Origin: a virus
DNA length: 64,000 nt
Strand: one strand, 5' to 3'
Virus record (IMG/VR): IMGVR_UViG_3300021365_002389
Span: 1 to 64,000 of that record
The position numbers and the translations under genes were made by a program. Shown piece by piece: positions 43,993-53,011 of this stretch (position 1 is its first letter; the number at the start of each line of letters is the position of its first letter). The notes below the pieces were generated by a model. It saw only the letters and a list, made by a program, of their open reading frames with translations. It searched no databases and had not been told where the DNA came from.

Positions 43993-44863
43993 ACGTCTGC
44001 TCCACTCCGTCTTTAAAGTTTATAAAATTATATTCACCAATCAAATCAATTAACTTCTCATTAGATCCATCTTTCCTAAACTGACCATCAAGGTTGTTGT
44101 TATAAAAAACTTCACAATTCTTTCCTGATTTCTCCTTGATCATCGATACCATTTCTGATATAGACAAGTTCTCATAAGGTGCTACAATCAAAGGGACTTC
44201 AGTGTGATGTTTGTCTAAAAGAATGGGAATTATATTTGCCAAATCATCAACGTACAATTGTTGCCGGAGTGGTTTTCCGGTTCCCCAAACTTCAACTGTG
44301 TCGCCATCACTCGCCTCGGAAAACTTTCTTATCATGGCCGGCACAAAGTGAGATGTGTTAAGGTTGAAATTATCTCCCGGACCATACAAATTAGATGGAC
44401 AAAAGGAACTATAATTTAAACCGTACTGTCTCCTGTACGCTAAAATTTGTATTAACAGGCTCCTCTTAGCATACCCATATGATATGTTGGTAGCCGCAGG
44501 AGGTCCATCAAATATATCTTCTTCGGTTAGTGGGTATTTTTTTACAACATCTGGGAATGTACATGTACTCAAAGAAGCTAGCACTCTTTTAACACCATTC
44601 TCGTAAGCCTTTTGAACGATGTTTGTGTTCATAGTTATGTTCATATAGTAGAAGTCTGCTGGTCGGTCGTCATTGGCTTTTATGCCTCCTACTTGACCCG
44701 CTAAATGAACCACAGCGTCGGGCTTTAATTCTTTGTACATCCTATCACAGTCACCTGAGTCCATTAGGTTATAATCTTTCGAAGAAAGATATGTCCAATC
44801 TGGCTTGATTAATTGCAGCCTTTTACCTACAAATCCAGAACCACCAGTTACTACAACTTTCAT
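43961..44863 (-). CDS. fcl: GDP-L-fucose synthase
   Basis: The 300-aa protein (family about 310-320) begins MKVVVTGGSGFVGKRLQ, the NADPH-binding GxxGxxG. The motifs HLAGQVGGIKAN, SLSTCTFP and SYGYAKRSLLIQ (Ser, Tyr, Lys) match GDP-4-keto-6-deoxymannose 3,5-epimerase/4-reductase, and LYGPGDNFN is diagnostic. With Gmd next door it completes GDP-mannose to GDP-L-fucose. The fucose could be used by the GT10 transferase at 53004-53885. Confidence 0.92.
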   Translation of the reverse strand: MKVVVTGGSGFVGKRLQLIKPDWTYLSSKDYNLMDSGDCDRMYKELKPDAVVHLAGQVGGIKANDDRPADFYYMNITMNTNIVQKAYENGVKRVLASLSTCTFPDVVKKYPLTEEDIFDGPPAATNISYGYAKRSLLIQILAYRRQYGLNYSSFCPSNLYGPGDNFNLNTSHFVPAMIRKFSEASDGDTVEVWGTGKPLRQQLYVDDLANIIPILLDKHHTEVPLIVAPYENLSISEMVSMIKEKSGKNCEVFYNNNLDGQFRKDGSNEKLIDLIGEYNFINFKDGVEQTYDWYANKVLQ

Positions 44864-46146
44864 TAGATTTTTATCTCCCCATCTTTTGTCACAATATGAG
44901 GATACGGCATCGGAAACATCAGCTTGCCGCCTGCCTGAATATAAGGCTGTTCCCTTTCGACAATTTCGTCTTTAAAGTACCAAGGTAATACAAGCATACA
45001 ACTAGGATTAAGAGACCGAGCGTGTTCCTCAGATATTAATTCTATGTCTGTGCCCAGCGTTCGTAATCCAACTTTATCTGGGTTGCGTTCGCTAATGTAA
45101 GGAAGCATTTTATTATCGATACCAAAAAGCTGAAGTAGCATGTTACCTTTAGTTGATGCTCCGAGACCTAGGACAAGCTCGCCTCTTTCAATTTCCGAAA
45201 GCATGGAGTTTTTAATTCTATCTCTAAGATCTTTTATTTTGTCATAAAACTCAACGTAAGTCTTTGGCTCATAGAGATTTAGTTCGTCCTCTTTCTTCAG
45301 AAGTTTTACAAGATCATCACTTTGAGCATCAGGGTGTTCAATGTGCTTAATGAAAACACGAGCAGACCCACCATTGACGTTGTTTAAGCTAGCGTCTACA
45401 ATTTTTAATCCATTTCTATTCATCAGTGTTTCAAGAACTTGCAGCGAATAATATTCCAAGTGTTCGTTACAAATATCATAAAAATTAATATTCTCAAGCA
45501 TTAAAGGCAAGTAACTCAACTGAATACACCAGACACCATCTTTGTCCAGACATTTTTTGATTGCAGCTACAAAGCTATTTGGATCATCAAGATCATAAAA
45601 CATGGCGCAACTTGTAAATGCCTTTACTTTTCTTCCTGCCAGTGTTGATTCCACGGCCTGCCAAGAAAAGTAATCATTAACAATTGTTATTGATTCATCG
45701 ACATGATCCCATTCAATATTTTCTGCTGGCTCAACTCCTACTCTCGCCAAAGAAGAGTCAAAGTAAGACAACATGGTGCAATCATTTGCACCAATATCAA
45801 GAACAACATCTCCACCATTCAAGTCTACTCTAGATGTAACATCGTCAACAACCTCTCTAAGGTCCTTGCGCATCGTATCACTTACGGCGGAGCGATAAAA
45901 GTATTGCTTGTATAATAAATCTGGCTTCACAGTTTCTTTGAGTTGTAAAAGTCCACAATTTTTACTATTTTTACTTTTGTCACAAAGAACTAAAGTCTGC
46001 CTAACAAGTAAACCTGCTAAATGATTATCTTTATTCGTTCGAACAAATGTCGGAGACAAATGTTGTTCCTCAATAGAGATAACCTCAGTCAAGTCCTGTG
46101 ATCCACAAATGCGGCACTGTGTAATATTTTTAAAGTGGTTTGTCAT
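44863..46146 (-). CDS. SAM-dependent sugar C-methyltransferase
   Basis: The 427-aa protein has the three-part layout of NDP-sugar C-methyltransferases (TylC3/NovU type). An N-terminal Cys zinc site (CRICG and LVLC...NCGLLQL) comes first, then a class I methyltransferase fold with motif I VVLDIGANDCTML near residue 115. The C-terminal domain contains GASTKGNMLLQ and SERNPDKVG. These enzymes add a methyl to a sugar carbon, usually of a 4-keto-deoxy sugar. Its neighbours are the nonulosonate and GDP-fucose genes. The substrate could be the RmlB product made further upstream. Confidence 0.85.
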   Translation of the reverse strand: MTNHFKNITQCRICGSQDLTEVISIEEQHLSPTFVRTNKDNHLAGLLVRQTLVLCDKSKNSKNCGLLQLKETVKPDLLYKQYFYRSAVSDTMRKDLREVVDDVTSRVDLNGGDVVLDIGANDCTMLSYFDSSLARVGVEPAENIEWDHVDESITIVNDYFSWQAVESTLAGRKVKAFTSCAMFYDLDDPNSFVAAIKKCLDKDGVWCIQLSYLPLMLENINFYDICNEHLEYYSLQVLETLMNRNGLKIVDASLNNVNGGSARVFIKHIEHPDAQSDDLVKLLKKEDELNLYEPKTYVEFYDKIKDLRDRIKNSMLSEIERGELVLGLGASTKGNMLLQLFGIDNKMLPYISERNPDKVGLRTLGTDIELISEEHARSLNPSCMLVLPWYFKDEIVEREQPYIQAGGKLMFPMPYPHIVTKDGEIKI

Positions 46147-47615
46147 ATTTTTTTCCTATAAATATTGCATGTTACTTTTCTGTCTTTTACTTCTTTTCGA
46201 AGAATTGATGGGTCAGTGTATATTGAATCACCACGATGATGAGTTGTAGAAACTTCTTCGATAACACAACCATTCAAAGTCTGGAAAGCGTGTGGTACAT
46301 TTCTGACAATAAGAAATGGCTCTCCAAGCTTTAAGTCAACAGTTTTTCCTTTTACGGCAATAGAACAGTCACCGTGTATTAACTCAAAGGTTTCTTCTTT
46401 TCTTATGTGATAATGCTCTGGGTGTTTTTGTCCTGGTAACATTACAATTAGCTTTTTACAATATTCTCTATTAACCTTATCAATGATAAAGGCACCATAT
46501 CTTTCAAAATTTTCCAATCCGTAATGACAAGAAATTTCACACTTATCTTTTGGGGTAACTGGTATTTTTGCGTGTTCTAAAACTTCTCTAACAGAGTCAC
46601 AGATTTTATGTGTCTCATCATCAGTTTTATTTATAATGTTTTCTAGACAGAGTTTTTCATTTCTGCTTTTTGCCACTTCAAGAGCAGAGCCCAAAACCAT
46701 ATCAATTTTTGATACATCCAGTTGATCCTCTTGGCAAGGCATTGCATAAAAAAGATCTTCTTCTGAGAGGGTGTGACCTTTGGGCAAATCTTCCCTAATA
46801 TACACTCCCCTTTTGAGGTTTCTCAAAGATTGTTTCTGCGTGTTAGATTTACCCTCAAAAGCAGACTGGTAACGCATCAAATCAACTATCATATTTTCAT
46901 ACTGTTCTCTAGTGCATGAATAAGCATTAAGATTTACTGTGTCTGTCTTTTTACCAACATGTTTTTCAAATATCGTACAACCCATGGCACGAGCATGTGA
47001 AGCTAACGATACCTCATCTGGTGATTCGTGAGTAGAAAAACCTATTTCTATATCAGGAAAAGTATCCCTAAGCGTTAGAATTCTAGACAAGTCTGCACTA
47101 GAAGTTGGTGTCGGATAATCCCCCACACAGTGCATGAAAGCAAAATCTCTATTGTTAGCCTTGAATAAGTTGTATGCTTTTTGTAGTACCGGTATTTCTG
47201 TGCCGGCGGTTGACATAACAATTTTTCTTTGTATTTTTGCAACCTGCCTTAAGAGTGGCCAATCATCAGCAGAACAACTAGCTATCTTTAGTATATCAAC
47301 ATCAAGTTCCTCGAACAATCTTAAAGATTCATTATCAAAAGGCGTTGCGACAGTTTTCATACCTTTTGATTTTGCATATTCTAAAATTTGTCGAAAATCC
47401 TCTACCTCTAGTCTAGTCTCATTAAACCTTTTAACATATTTCAGTCCAGAGTTCTTGAAATCAGGATGAATAAAGGTGTCAAGGTTACGAAACTGAACTT
47501 TTAAACCTACGTTTAAATCGTATTTGTTTTTAACTTCTACGAAATCATCAATAATAGCTTTTGCATGTTGCACACTACCCTGATGATTGTTAGCCATTTC
47601 TAAAATAAAAAACAT
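46143..47615 (-). CDS. Nonulosonic acid synthase, NeuB-SAF-cupin fusion
   Basis: The 490-aa protein has a NeuB TIM-barrel (about 1-260) beginning ILEMANNHQGS, with KVQFR, ATPFDN, GFSTHE and FEKHVG at expected catalytic positions. An SAF/antifreeze-like domain (about 262-330, RGVYIREDLPKGHTLSEEDL) follows, as in sialic acid synthases. A C-terminal cupin (about 395-470) has HPEHYHIRKEETFELI and a later PHAF, a metal-binding His/Glu set. NeuB condenses phosphoenolpyruvate with a C6 sugar to a C9 nonulosonate (Neu, Leg or Pse type); which one is unclear. Ordinary NeuB is about 345 aa, so the cupin is an added module. Confidence 0.87.
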   Translation of the reverse strand: MFFILEMANNHQGSVQHAKAIIDDFVEVKNKYDLNVGLKVQFRNLDTFIHPDFKNSGLKYVKRFNETRLEVEDFRQILEYAKSKGMKTVATPFDNESLRLFEELDVDILKIASCSADDWPLLRQVAKIQRKIVMSTAGTEIPVLQKAYNLFKANNRDFAFMHCVGDYPTPTSSADLSRILTLRDTFPDIEIGFSTHESPDEVSLASHARAMGCTIFEKHVGKKTDTVNLNAYSCTREQYENMIVDLMRYQSAFEGKSNTQKQSLRNLKRGVYIREDLPKGHTLSEEDLFYAMPCQEDQLDVSKIDMVLGSALEVAKSRNEKLCLENIINKTDDETHKICDSVREVLEHAKIPVTPKDKCEISCHYGLENFERYGAFIIDKVNREYCKKLIVMLPGQKHPEHYHIRKEETFELIHGDCSIAVKGKTVDLKLGEPFLIVRNVPHAFQTLNGCVIEEVSTTHHRGDSIYTDPSILRKEVKDRKVTCNIYRKKI

Positions 47616-48292
47616 TATTGATCCTTAAATATATTCTTTGCTTGAGTTAAATCTTGTTCGGTGTCAATGTCTATATTATAGTCATCTTCCATAAGATATG
47701 GAATACACCGCTCACCTATGATACTACTTTTTTTAGTAATTGTATCGGCTTTAATTATATCAATGCAAGCATTTTGATAAAAGCTAGTTCTTAATACCTG
47801 TCTCGGCGAGGAATGTAAATCATTATCAGGTATAACCGGCGTCAAAAATCCTTGCTTTTCCATAAACCAAGACTTGAACGGAGATTTTTCCATCCTTGTG
47901 ACAGACCTAAGGGAATCAACAATCTCGTAATTATTTTCAAACTTGGTTACTGCTTCTTGGATTATTTTAGCATTTATTTGTGGAGACGTCGCTCTCAAGT
48001 GAATAACATAATCATATTGATTATGATCAGATAAGAAATCCTGAAAACATTCAAAATCCGTTGTGAGATCCCCAGCCAACCAATAAGGTCGGTTATGTAC
48101 TTTGGCACCTAAAGTTTTTGCTAAAGATTTAATTTCTTCGTCCTCAGAAGATACCCAAACATCATCAATACCAGCGGCAAAGGCTGCTTTTATAGGATAT
48201 GACAATAGAGCTTGACCGTTTATCTTAACTAGGTTTTTCCTTGGTATGCTTTTGCTACCACCTCTTGCTAAGATAACCACACACTTTTTCAT
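47615..48292 (-). CDS. neuA: CMP-nonulosonate cytidylyltransferase (NeuA-like)
   Basis: The 225-aa protein begins with ILARGGSKSIPRKNLVKING, the nucleotide-binding signature of acylneuraminate cytidylyltransferases, and continues with DDVWVSSEDEEI and HLRATSPQ, where base and sugar contacts lie. It activates the nonulosonic acid made by the NeuB-like fusion with CTP to CMP-sugar. Its stop overlaps the NeuB start. A 62-base gap (48293-48354) lies upstream; I see no strong promoter or terminator in it. Confidence 0.9.
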   Translation of the reverse strand: MKKCVVILARGGSKSIPRKNLVKINGQALLSYPIKAAFAAGIDDVWVSSEDEEIKSLAKTLGAKVHNRPYWLAGDLTTDFECFQDFLSDHNQYDYVIHLRATSPQINAKIIQEAVTKFENNYEIVDSLRSVTRMEKSPFKSWFMEKQGFLTPVIPDNDLHSSPRQVLRTSFYQNACIDIIKADTITKKSSIIGERCIPYLMEDDYNIDIDTEQDLTQAKNIFKDQ

Positions 48293-48354
48293 AGGTATTC
48301 ACGACCCTCTAATAGTGATTGTATATCTTGATCGAAAAAATGTTTAGTAAAAAT

Positions 48355-49224
48355 TTAAGGTAATTCAGAAATTGGAAATAAATCAAACCAAGTTTGCTTG
48401 TTTAAGTTCATAATTTTTATATCTTTATTGTTAGCACTGTCAAGCAAAATTGTCAAGTCAGATATGAGATTTTTGTGATTGTCTTCCCAAAGGGTAAAAT
48501 GATCTTGGTGAAGTGCGATATCTTTTCTTGCATATCCCAACCTATAACTTAAATCAACACCAGACAAATATATTGGACTACATCCCATAAGAATAGCAAA
48601 AGCGATCGCATGTAGCGCAACTGTGTCCCCAGTGCTATAATGTCTATCAAGTCCTGTTTGTTTTTGTAGCTCTTCTTGTATTGTTAGTTGTGTCCTATCA
48701 ATCATTTTACAACACCTGCCATGCAGGTCAAAACCTGCCCAGCCATCAGGATAACCGATACGAGGTGGATGCCACATGGCACTATTGTTGCCATACTCTT
48801 TATAATCAAAGTTTTTATTTTTCACTTGATAGTCTTTAAAAGACTTAAGTATTTTAACACAATTGTGGCCTTTGAAATGTCTTTGATCATATGGTAAGTA
48901 ATCACATTGCAAGATAGATTGAATATATTCATCACTTGAAAAATCACCGTCAGTCGAATAAAGAACTGGTGACTTGTACTTATTCATTATTTCGTGCATT
49001 ACAGGGAAAGAAAACTGCGAATTAGAAATCACCCAATAATCAGGCGCAATTTTAAAATAATCATACCAATTGTTTACAGAAAATCTTATGATCTCATTAT
49101 TATTCTGCAACTCCTCTATTCGCTCTTTATCCTCATTAAGACTAGGACCGTGACCACAAATAACAGCAGCAGTCCCTTTGTGTTTATCGATAATATCTGC
49201 TAGCTTTAATTTATTTGCTTTCAT
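48355..49224 (-). CDS. Maf/DUF115-like nonulosonate transferase
   Basis: The 289-aa protein has AAVICGHGPSLNED near its N-terminus (the GxGPSL motif of the DUF115/MptE-like Rossmann group), YWVISNS in the middle, and STGDTVALHAIAFAILMGC then IYLSGVDLSY near the C-terminus. Maf proteins in this family transfer pseudaminic or legionaminic acid onto flagellin Ser/Thr. Its place next to NeuA and NeuB strongly suggests a nonulosonate transferase, here probably acting on a virion or host protein. A simpler polysaccharide transferase cannot be ruled out. Its start overlaps the Nudix gene by 14 bases. Confidence 0.75.
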   Translation of the reverse strand: MKANKLKLADIIDKHKGTAAVICGHGPSLNEDKERIEELQNNNEIIRFSVNNWYDYFKIAPDYWVISNSQFSFPVMHEIMNKYKSPVLYSTDGDFSSDEYIQSILQCDYLPYDQRHFKGHNCVKILKSFKDYQVKNKNFDYKEYGNNSAMWHPPRIGYPDGWAGFDLHGRCCKMIDRTQLTIQEELQKQTGLDRHYSTGDTVALHAIAFAILMGCSPIYLSGVDLSYRLGYARKDIALHQDHFTLWEDNHKNLISDLTILLDSANNKDIKIMNLNKQTWFDLFPISELP

Positions 49225-49645
49225 CTTTTTCCACGCTTTCTTTGGCCCATAAAATAGCGGGCTTCAAGTAATCATAAGTTTTTTCATACATCTCTTCCCA
49301 TTCCATCCATTTCAAGTATTCATGTTCTAATATCCCCGAATGTTCATTAGCCACCACTTTTCCAGGTTGACTTGTTTCAGCTAGATATACCTTAAGCTGA
49401 TCTACTATAATCGGTCTTTTTCCCCATTTAAAATCTAAGTCGGTGATACTTGATTCTTCTTCTGTTTCCCTTATGGCGGTCTCAAGAAATCCCTCGCCAC
49501 TTTCAACATGTCCTTTTGGAATATCATAGCCACCACGAGCCCACAAACCTAGAACTTTATATTCCTTATCAAAATTCTGAACTACAACAATGCCAGCGCC
49601 TGGGGATTGTGGTGCTGTTTCCCATGTCCATTTAAATCCTGCCAT
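49211..49645 (-). CDS. Nudix hydrolase
   Basis: The 144-aa protein carries a near-complete Nudix box, GHVESGEGFLETAIRETEEE (Gx5Ex7REUxEE), which binds Mg2+ and hydrolyses nucleoside diphosphates linked to another moiety. The N-terminus MAGFKWTWETAPQSPGAGIV and GYDIPKG resemble Nudix enzymes of the diadenosine tetraphosphate or nucleotide-sugar type. In a sugar island it may trim nucleotide sugars; in other phages such enzymes act on dNTPs or RNA caps. The C-terminal helix is Glu/Lys-rich. Confidence 0.87.
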   Translation of the reverse strand: MAGFKWTWETAPQSPGAGIVVVQNFDKEYKVLGLWARGGYDIPKGHVESGEGFLETAIRETEEESSITDLDFKWGKRPIIVDQLKVYLAETSQPGKVVANEHSGILEHEYLKWMEWEEMYEKTYDYLKPAILWAKESVEKDESK

Positions 49646-49648
49646 TCA

Positions 49649-51631
49649 TTACCTCTTGAACCCACTTAGCGGATTGAGAGCATCGGTTGTTTTATATTTT
49701 TTCGTTACCTTTGTTCTTTTTGTTTTACACGCACCAACACGACGACCCCACCATAGTGTCTCTTTTCCCCACTCATACAGATCACCGTTATAGTTTTTGG
49801 CGTTGAATTCAATTTCGTTTTTATATTTTCTAAGTTTTGATTTTTTAGTAATAACGTCATGAATGTTATATTTGAAAGATTTTCTCATTGGATAAGTTAA
49901 GGTTGGATCAAGAACACCAACTTTTTGATAAATCATTAATTCATCCATAACATCTTGTTGCATCTCTACTTTGAGATACCTATTCATAAAGTCTAGTATT
50001 TCTAGATAATACTTTTCTTTATGTAAGCAAACATTTATCGCTGTGGCCTCTTCAAAATCCCAGCCAAAGTTTTCTCTAACTTCATCAATGATTCTTCCCC
50101 ATGGTTGAGTAGCCCCCAAAGAACCCTCTAAATTAACTATTGTTTGCCTTAATTCGTTTCCTAGAAAACTATGTGGATTATCATAACAGTATTTAAGGAG
50201 ATTTTCATAAAAGTCTTTATAAGAAACATTATGCTCAGACCTTAAAAACCTACTGATAAATTGTGTTAGCCCTAGATAATGTCCGGACATGACAACCCAT
50301 CTAAAATAATGCATGTTTTTGTAATCTTCAAATGTTAGTTTTTTATGACCAACAACCATCTTTTCTCTTTCAAGTTCATTATCACCTGATATATCATAAT
50401 GATTAAAAGCTTGAAAAGTACTAATTATTTCAAGTTCATATTCATCTATATAAGACTGCTTCCCAAAGGGTGTATTAGGTAAAGCTGTCATAGCATAAAT
50501 ACCAATGTAATTGTGTTGGTCTAATTCAATAACGTCAGATATCCCCTGAATAAATGTTTCAAGAGTTTCTTCTGGAAGTCCTAAAATCAGTTCAACATAG
50601 GCGGGGACTTTTGCCTCGTTATACATCTTAAGAAACTCGCCAAGTTTACCATCGTCCAGGTTTCTTCTCTTCACAGCCTTGAGAGTTTCAGGATTTCTGG
50701 ACTGTAACGCAACCGTAATTCCCTTGTCCATTCCAGAATCAGTAAAAAGTTTAGCAAGTTCTAAAACTTTATCTGCTTTATTTTTAGCCCAGTCGCATCT
50801 GTGCTTGTCTGGGAATCCTGTTTCTTCTTTCTTTTTGACAAAATACTTTGTTACCTCTAGGTGGTTTGGAAGTAAGCCAAAGTTTGAATCAGCATTATAA
50901 ACAAAGGCAACCTTATTATCAGACATCCAGTCAATTTCTTTATAGACCTTTTCTAAATCTTGCCACTTAACTCTTTGATAATATTTTGTTCCAATTTCAC
51001 AAAAAGTACACTGGTAAGGGCACCCTCTTGTTGTCTCTAAAGTAGCCTCTAAAACATAGGGACAATCTTTTGCTATTTCGTCAAACAACCCATTTAGATA
51101 AGGGGTTGGCATACCATTTATGTCCGGGATTCGATCTCTGCTAGGGGTAACGAAGGTTGTTAAGTCTTCGAGAGGAACGGAGCAACCAGCTACCGAAGTC
51201 CAATCTTGTTCCTCTTTTGGTTTTAAATTTTCTAAAAGTATGTCCTTGAAGGTAAACTCGCCCTCACCGTGAACAATAATATCAACATAAGGATTGTCTT
51301 GGAAAAATCCTTGACTACGGTCTTGGATCGGAGGATACCAACCTCCAAAAACTATCTTACAATCTGGCCACTTCTCTTTAATCTTTTTTGAAATGTCTCT
51401 GTTAAATTTCCAATTCCACACAAAACAACTGAAACCTATGACCGAAGGGTTTTCAATTTTATCTACAATTTCATCCATATCTTGTCGGTAATAAAACCAG
51501 CCATCAAGGTTGTAATTATTTGTTATCACCTCGTCCAATATACAATAAGACCAAATAAGACCCGTACTATAGGGAAGTTTCATCTGATTTGCTATAATAT
51601 CGTTTATTTCAAACAAGTAGACGTTTTTCAA
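49649..51631 (-). CDS. B12-binding radical SAM enzyme
   Basis: The 660-aa protein has an N-terminal cobalamin-binding-like domain (about 1-150: VIGFSCFVWNW, IVFGGWYPP, DIIVHGEGEF), although the classical DxHxxG is not visible. A radical SAM core follows with GCPYQCTFC (Cys204, 208, 211) for the 4Fe-4S cluster and ELILGLPEETLETF. Such enzymes do methylations or rearrangements at unreactive carbons; the substrate may be a sugar here. It starts at TTG (51631) with GGGAG six bases upstream and an in-frame TAA just before, so no earlier start is possible. A strong promoter precedes it. Confidence 0.87.
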   Translation of the reverse strand: MKNVYLFEINDIIANQMKLPYSTGLIWSYCILDEVITNNYNLDGWFYYRQDMDEIVDKIENPSVIGFSCFVWNWKFNRDISKKIKEKWPDCKIVFGGWYPPIQDRSQGFFQDNPYVDIIVHGEGEFTFKDILLENLKPKEEQDWTSVAGCSVPLEDLTTFVTPSRDRIPDINGMPTPYLNGLFDEIAKDCPYVLEATLETTRGCPYQCTFCEIGTKYYQRVKWQDLEKVYKEIDWMSDNKVAFVYNADSNFGLLPNHLEVTKYFVKKKEETGFPDKHRCDWAKNKADKVLELAKLFTDSGMDKGITVALQSRNPETLKAVKRRNLDDGKLGEFLKMYNEAKVPAYVELILGLPEETLETFIQGISDVIELDQHNYIGIYAMTALPNTPFGKQSYIDEYELEIISTFQAFNHYDISGDNELEREKMVVGHKKLTFEDYKNMHYFRWVVMSGHYLGLTQFISRFLRSEHNVSYKDFYENLLKYCYDNPHSFLGNELRQTIVNLEGSLGATQPWGRIIDEVRENFGWDFEEATAINVCLHKEKYYLEILDFMNRYLKVEMQQDVMDELMIYQKVGVLDPTLTYPMRKSFKYNIHDVITKKSKLRKYKNEIEFNAKNYNGDLYEWGKETLWWGRRVGACKTKRTKVTKKYKTTDALNPLSGFKR

Positions 51632-51661
51632 TTTTTACTCCCAGACTTTTCCTATAACGTA

Positions 51662-51690
51662 ATTATACAGAAATTATTCTATTTTGTGAA
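51662..51690 (-). promoter_or_regulatory. Sigma70-type promoter upstream of the radical SAM/nonulosonate/fucose genes
   Basis: On the minus strand TTCACA (51690-51685, 5 of 6) is 17 bases from a perfect TATAAT (51667-51662). The -35 box lies in the last codons of the short aminotransferase gene; the -10 lies in the 47-base gap. Transcription would begin near 51655, giving a leader of about 24 bases before the TTG start at 51631. It would express the lower half of the glycan island separately from the upper half. Confidence 0.75.
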
Positions 51691-52335
51691 AATCTCGTAC
51701 TCAGAAAGATCTTTATAAGCCCAGTTGCCACCAGTATCTTTATTTTCTAAACTAATATCTTCAAATAAAATAATTCCTCTTGCTGCCTGCTCAGGAGTCA
51801 TGTACATGTTCCATCCCAGCACCTTGTGATCGTCTTGTTCGTAAGGCACCTTGAGATTTCTACCTTCATATCGAGCTATCTTAAACCATTCGTAAGCATC
51901 TTTATTGTCAGTAAAGATCATACCCCCTTTTCCAATTTTCAATATCTTTCTGTGATGAAAAGAAACACACTGATAAGCTCCTGGTACATACATACCTTTT
52001 GTAAACCTAGTTGCACCATCATAGACTGGTGTTGGTTTTAACTGATATATACCAGACCACTCAAAGTCTTCAAATTTAACAGTACATCCTGCATGTTTTA
52101 TCATCCCAGGAACAGATAACCATGTCTTACTAGGAATAGTAATTTCCCCTTGAAAATCTAGATATTTTAAACAAAGAAACATTCCGTCTGTGCAATTATC
52201 AACAGATACCGCATACTTACTGCCAGCAAATTTAGCTAGCTTCTTTTCAAAAATGTCAACAATATCCCATGGGTCGTTGACTTTGTAGCCCTGATCTTCT
52301 AGTAATGGAATAACGCTACTTATTGGCTCAAACAT
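51679..52335 (-). CDS. DegT/DnrJ/EryC1 sugar aminotransferase, short form lacking the C-terminal domain
   Basis: The 218-aa protein contains the N-terminal large-domain features of PLP-dependent sugar aminotransferases: VSVDNCTDGM, TIPSKTWLSVPGMI, and the Schiff-base segment SFHHRKILKIGKGG with Lys130. Normal family length is about 370 aa, so the whole small C-terminal domain is missing. The reading frame stops cleanly and no homologous continuation is seen in the 47-base gap downstream, where a promoter lies instead. It may be a working mini-enzyme or a decayed relic; intact codon structure and tidy gene spacing suggest it is kept. Confidence 0.75.
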   Translation of the reverse strand: MFEPISSVIPLLEDQGYKVNDPWDIVDIFEKKLAKFAGSKYAVSVDNCTDGMFLCLKYLDFQGEITIPSKTWLSVPGMIKHAGCTVKFEDFEWSGIYQLKPTPVYDGATRFTKGMYVPGAYQCVSFHHRKILKIGKGGMIFTDNKDAYEWFKIARYEGRNLKVPYEQDDHKVLGWNMYMTPEQAARGIILFEDISLENKDTGGNWAYKDLSEYEIFTK

Positions 52336-52342
52336 TCACACC

Positions 52343-53011
52343 TCACTTTTCAAATAATCTGTAATAACTACCAACAACAAACTGAGTGCCTTTTTCCGCC
52401 GAAGATTTAGATTTTTCTGGGTTGTACTTACTGAATGGGAGAACTCTAAAGTCCATACTTACTCTAGTATCGTCTGTTTCATTTGGTTTATTGCCATGCA
52501 TACACTTGTTACCATTAAAAATAACAAATTGATTCTGTTTAAGACTTAGTGGAAAGAAGTCCCTAAGTCCAGGAACACTTTCTATCCACATCGCCTGAGT
52601 ATCTCTTGAATTTGTTAAAGCTATCTGAAAATTAATTTCCCACTCAGGGTGCATGTGGTTTTTATCGCTATCAAAATGCCACTCATGAACAGCCTTCTTG
52701 TGTGGTAAATGAACTCTAAATGATGGGAAGGCCTGATAACAAAAAGACTCTTTAAAATAAGGAGATACTATTTCTTTTATAAAACGTTCATACGCTTTTT
52801 TAAGCTCAAGATTTTTAGAATCATCATTTAGAACAGAATAAAATTCTTTATGATAATCAGTTTTAACTTCATTGTGAAACCCAAGCTCATAATCAGGGTA
52901 CATTTCGTTACGATGCTTGTGCAGTTTAGTTAAATCTGTTACATTGAATATCTTTCTTACTTCTTTGGCAAATGTATATCTTTCTGTATCATACTCTAAT
53001 ACTTTAACCAT
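52343..53011 (-). CDS. 2-oxoglutarate/Fe(II)-dependent oxygenase
   Basis: The 222-aa protein has the iron-binding HxD at H112/D114 (EWHFDSD), a distal His172 in CMHGNKPNE, and Arg183 for 2-oxoglutarate in DDTRVSMDFRV, all on a double-stranded beta-helix scaffold. Phage enzymes of this type hydroxylate sugars, proteins or nucleobases; its position in the sugar island and similarity in layout to StrG-type proteins favour sugar modification. It overlaps the GT10 gene by 8 bases. Confidence 0.82.
   Translation of the reverse strand: MVKVLEYDTERYTFAKEVRKIFNVTDLTKLHKHRNEMYPDYELGFHNEVKTDYHKEFYSVLNDDSKNLELKKAYERFIKEIVSPYFKESFCYQAFPSFRVHLPHKKAVHEWHFDSDKNHMHPEWEINFQIALTNSRDTQAMWIESVPGLRDFFPLSLKQNQFVIFNGNKCMHGNKPNETDDTRVSMDFRVLPFSKYNPEKSKSSAEKGTQFVVGSYYRLFEK

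Noticed and set aside
46157-46164. Second TATAAATA on the plus strand
   Set aside because: Wrong orientation for the genes and overlaps the end of coding sequence between the methyltransferase start and NeuB; likely chance.
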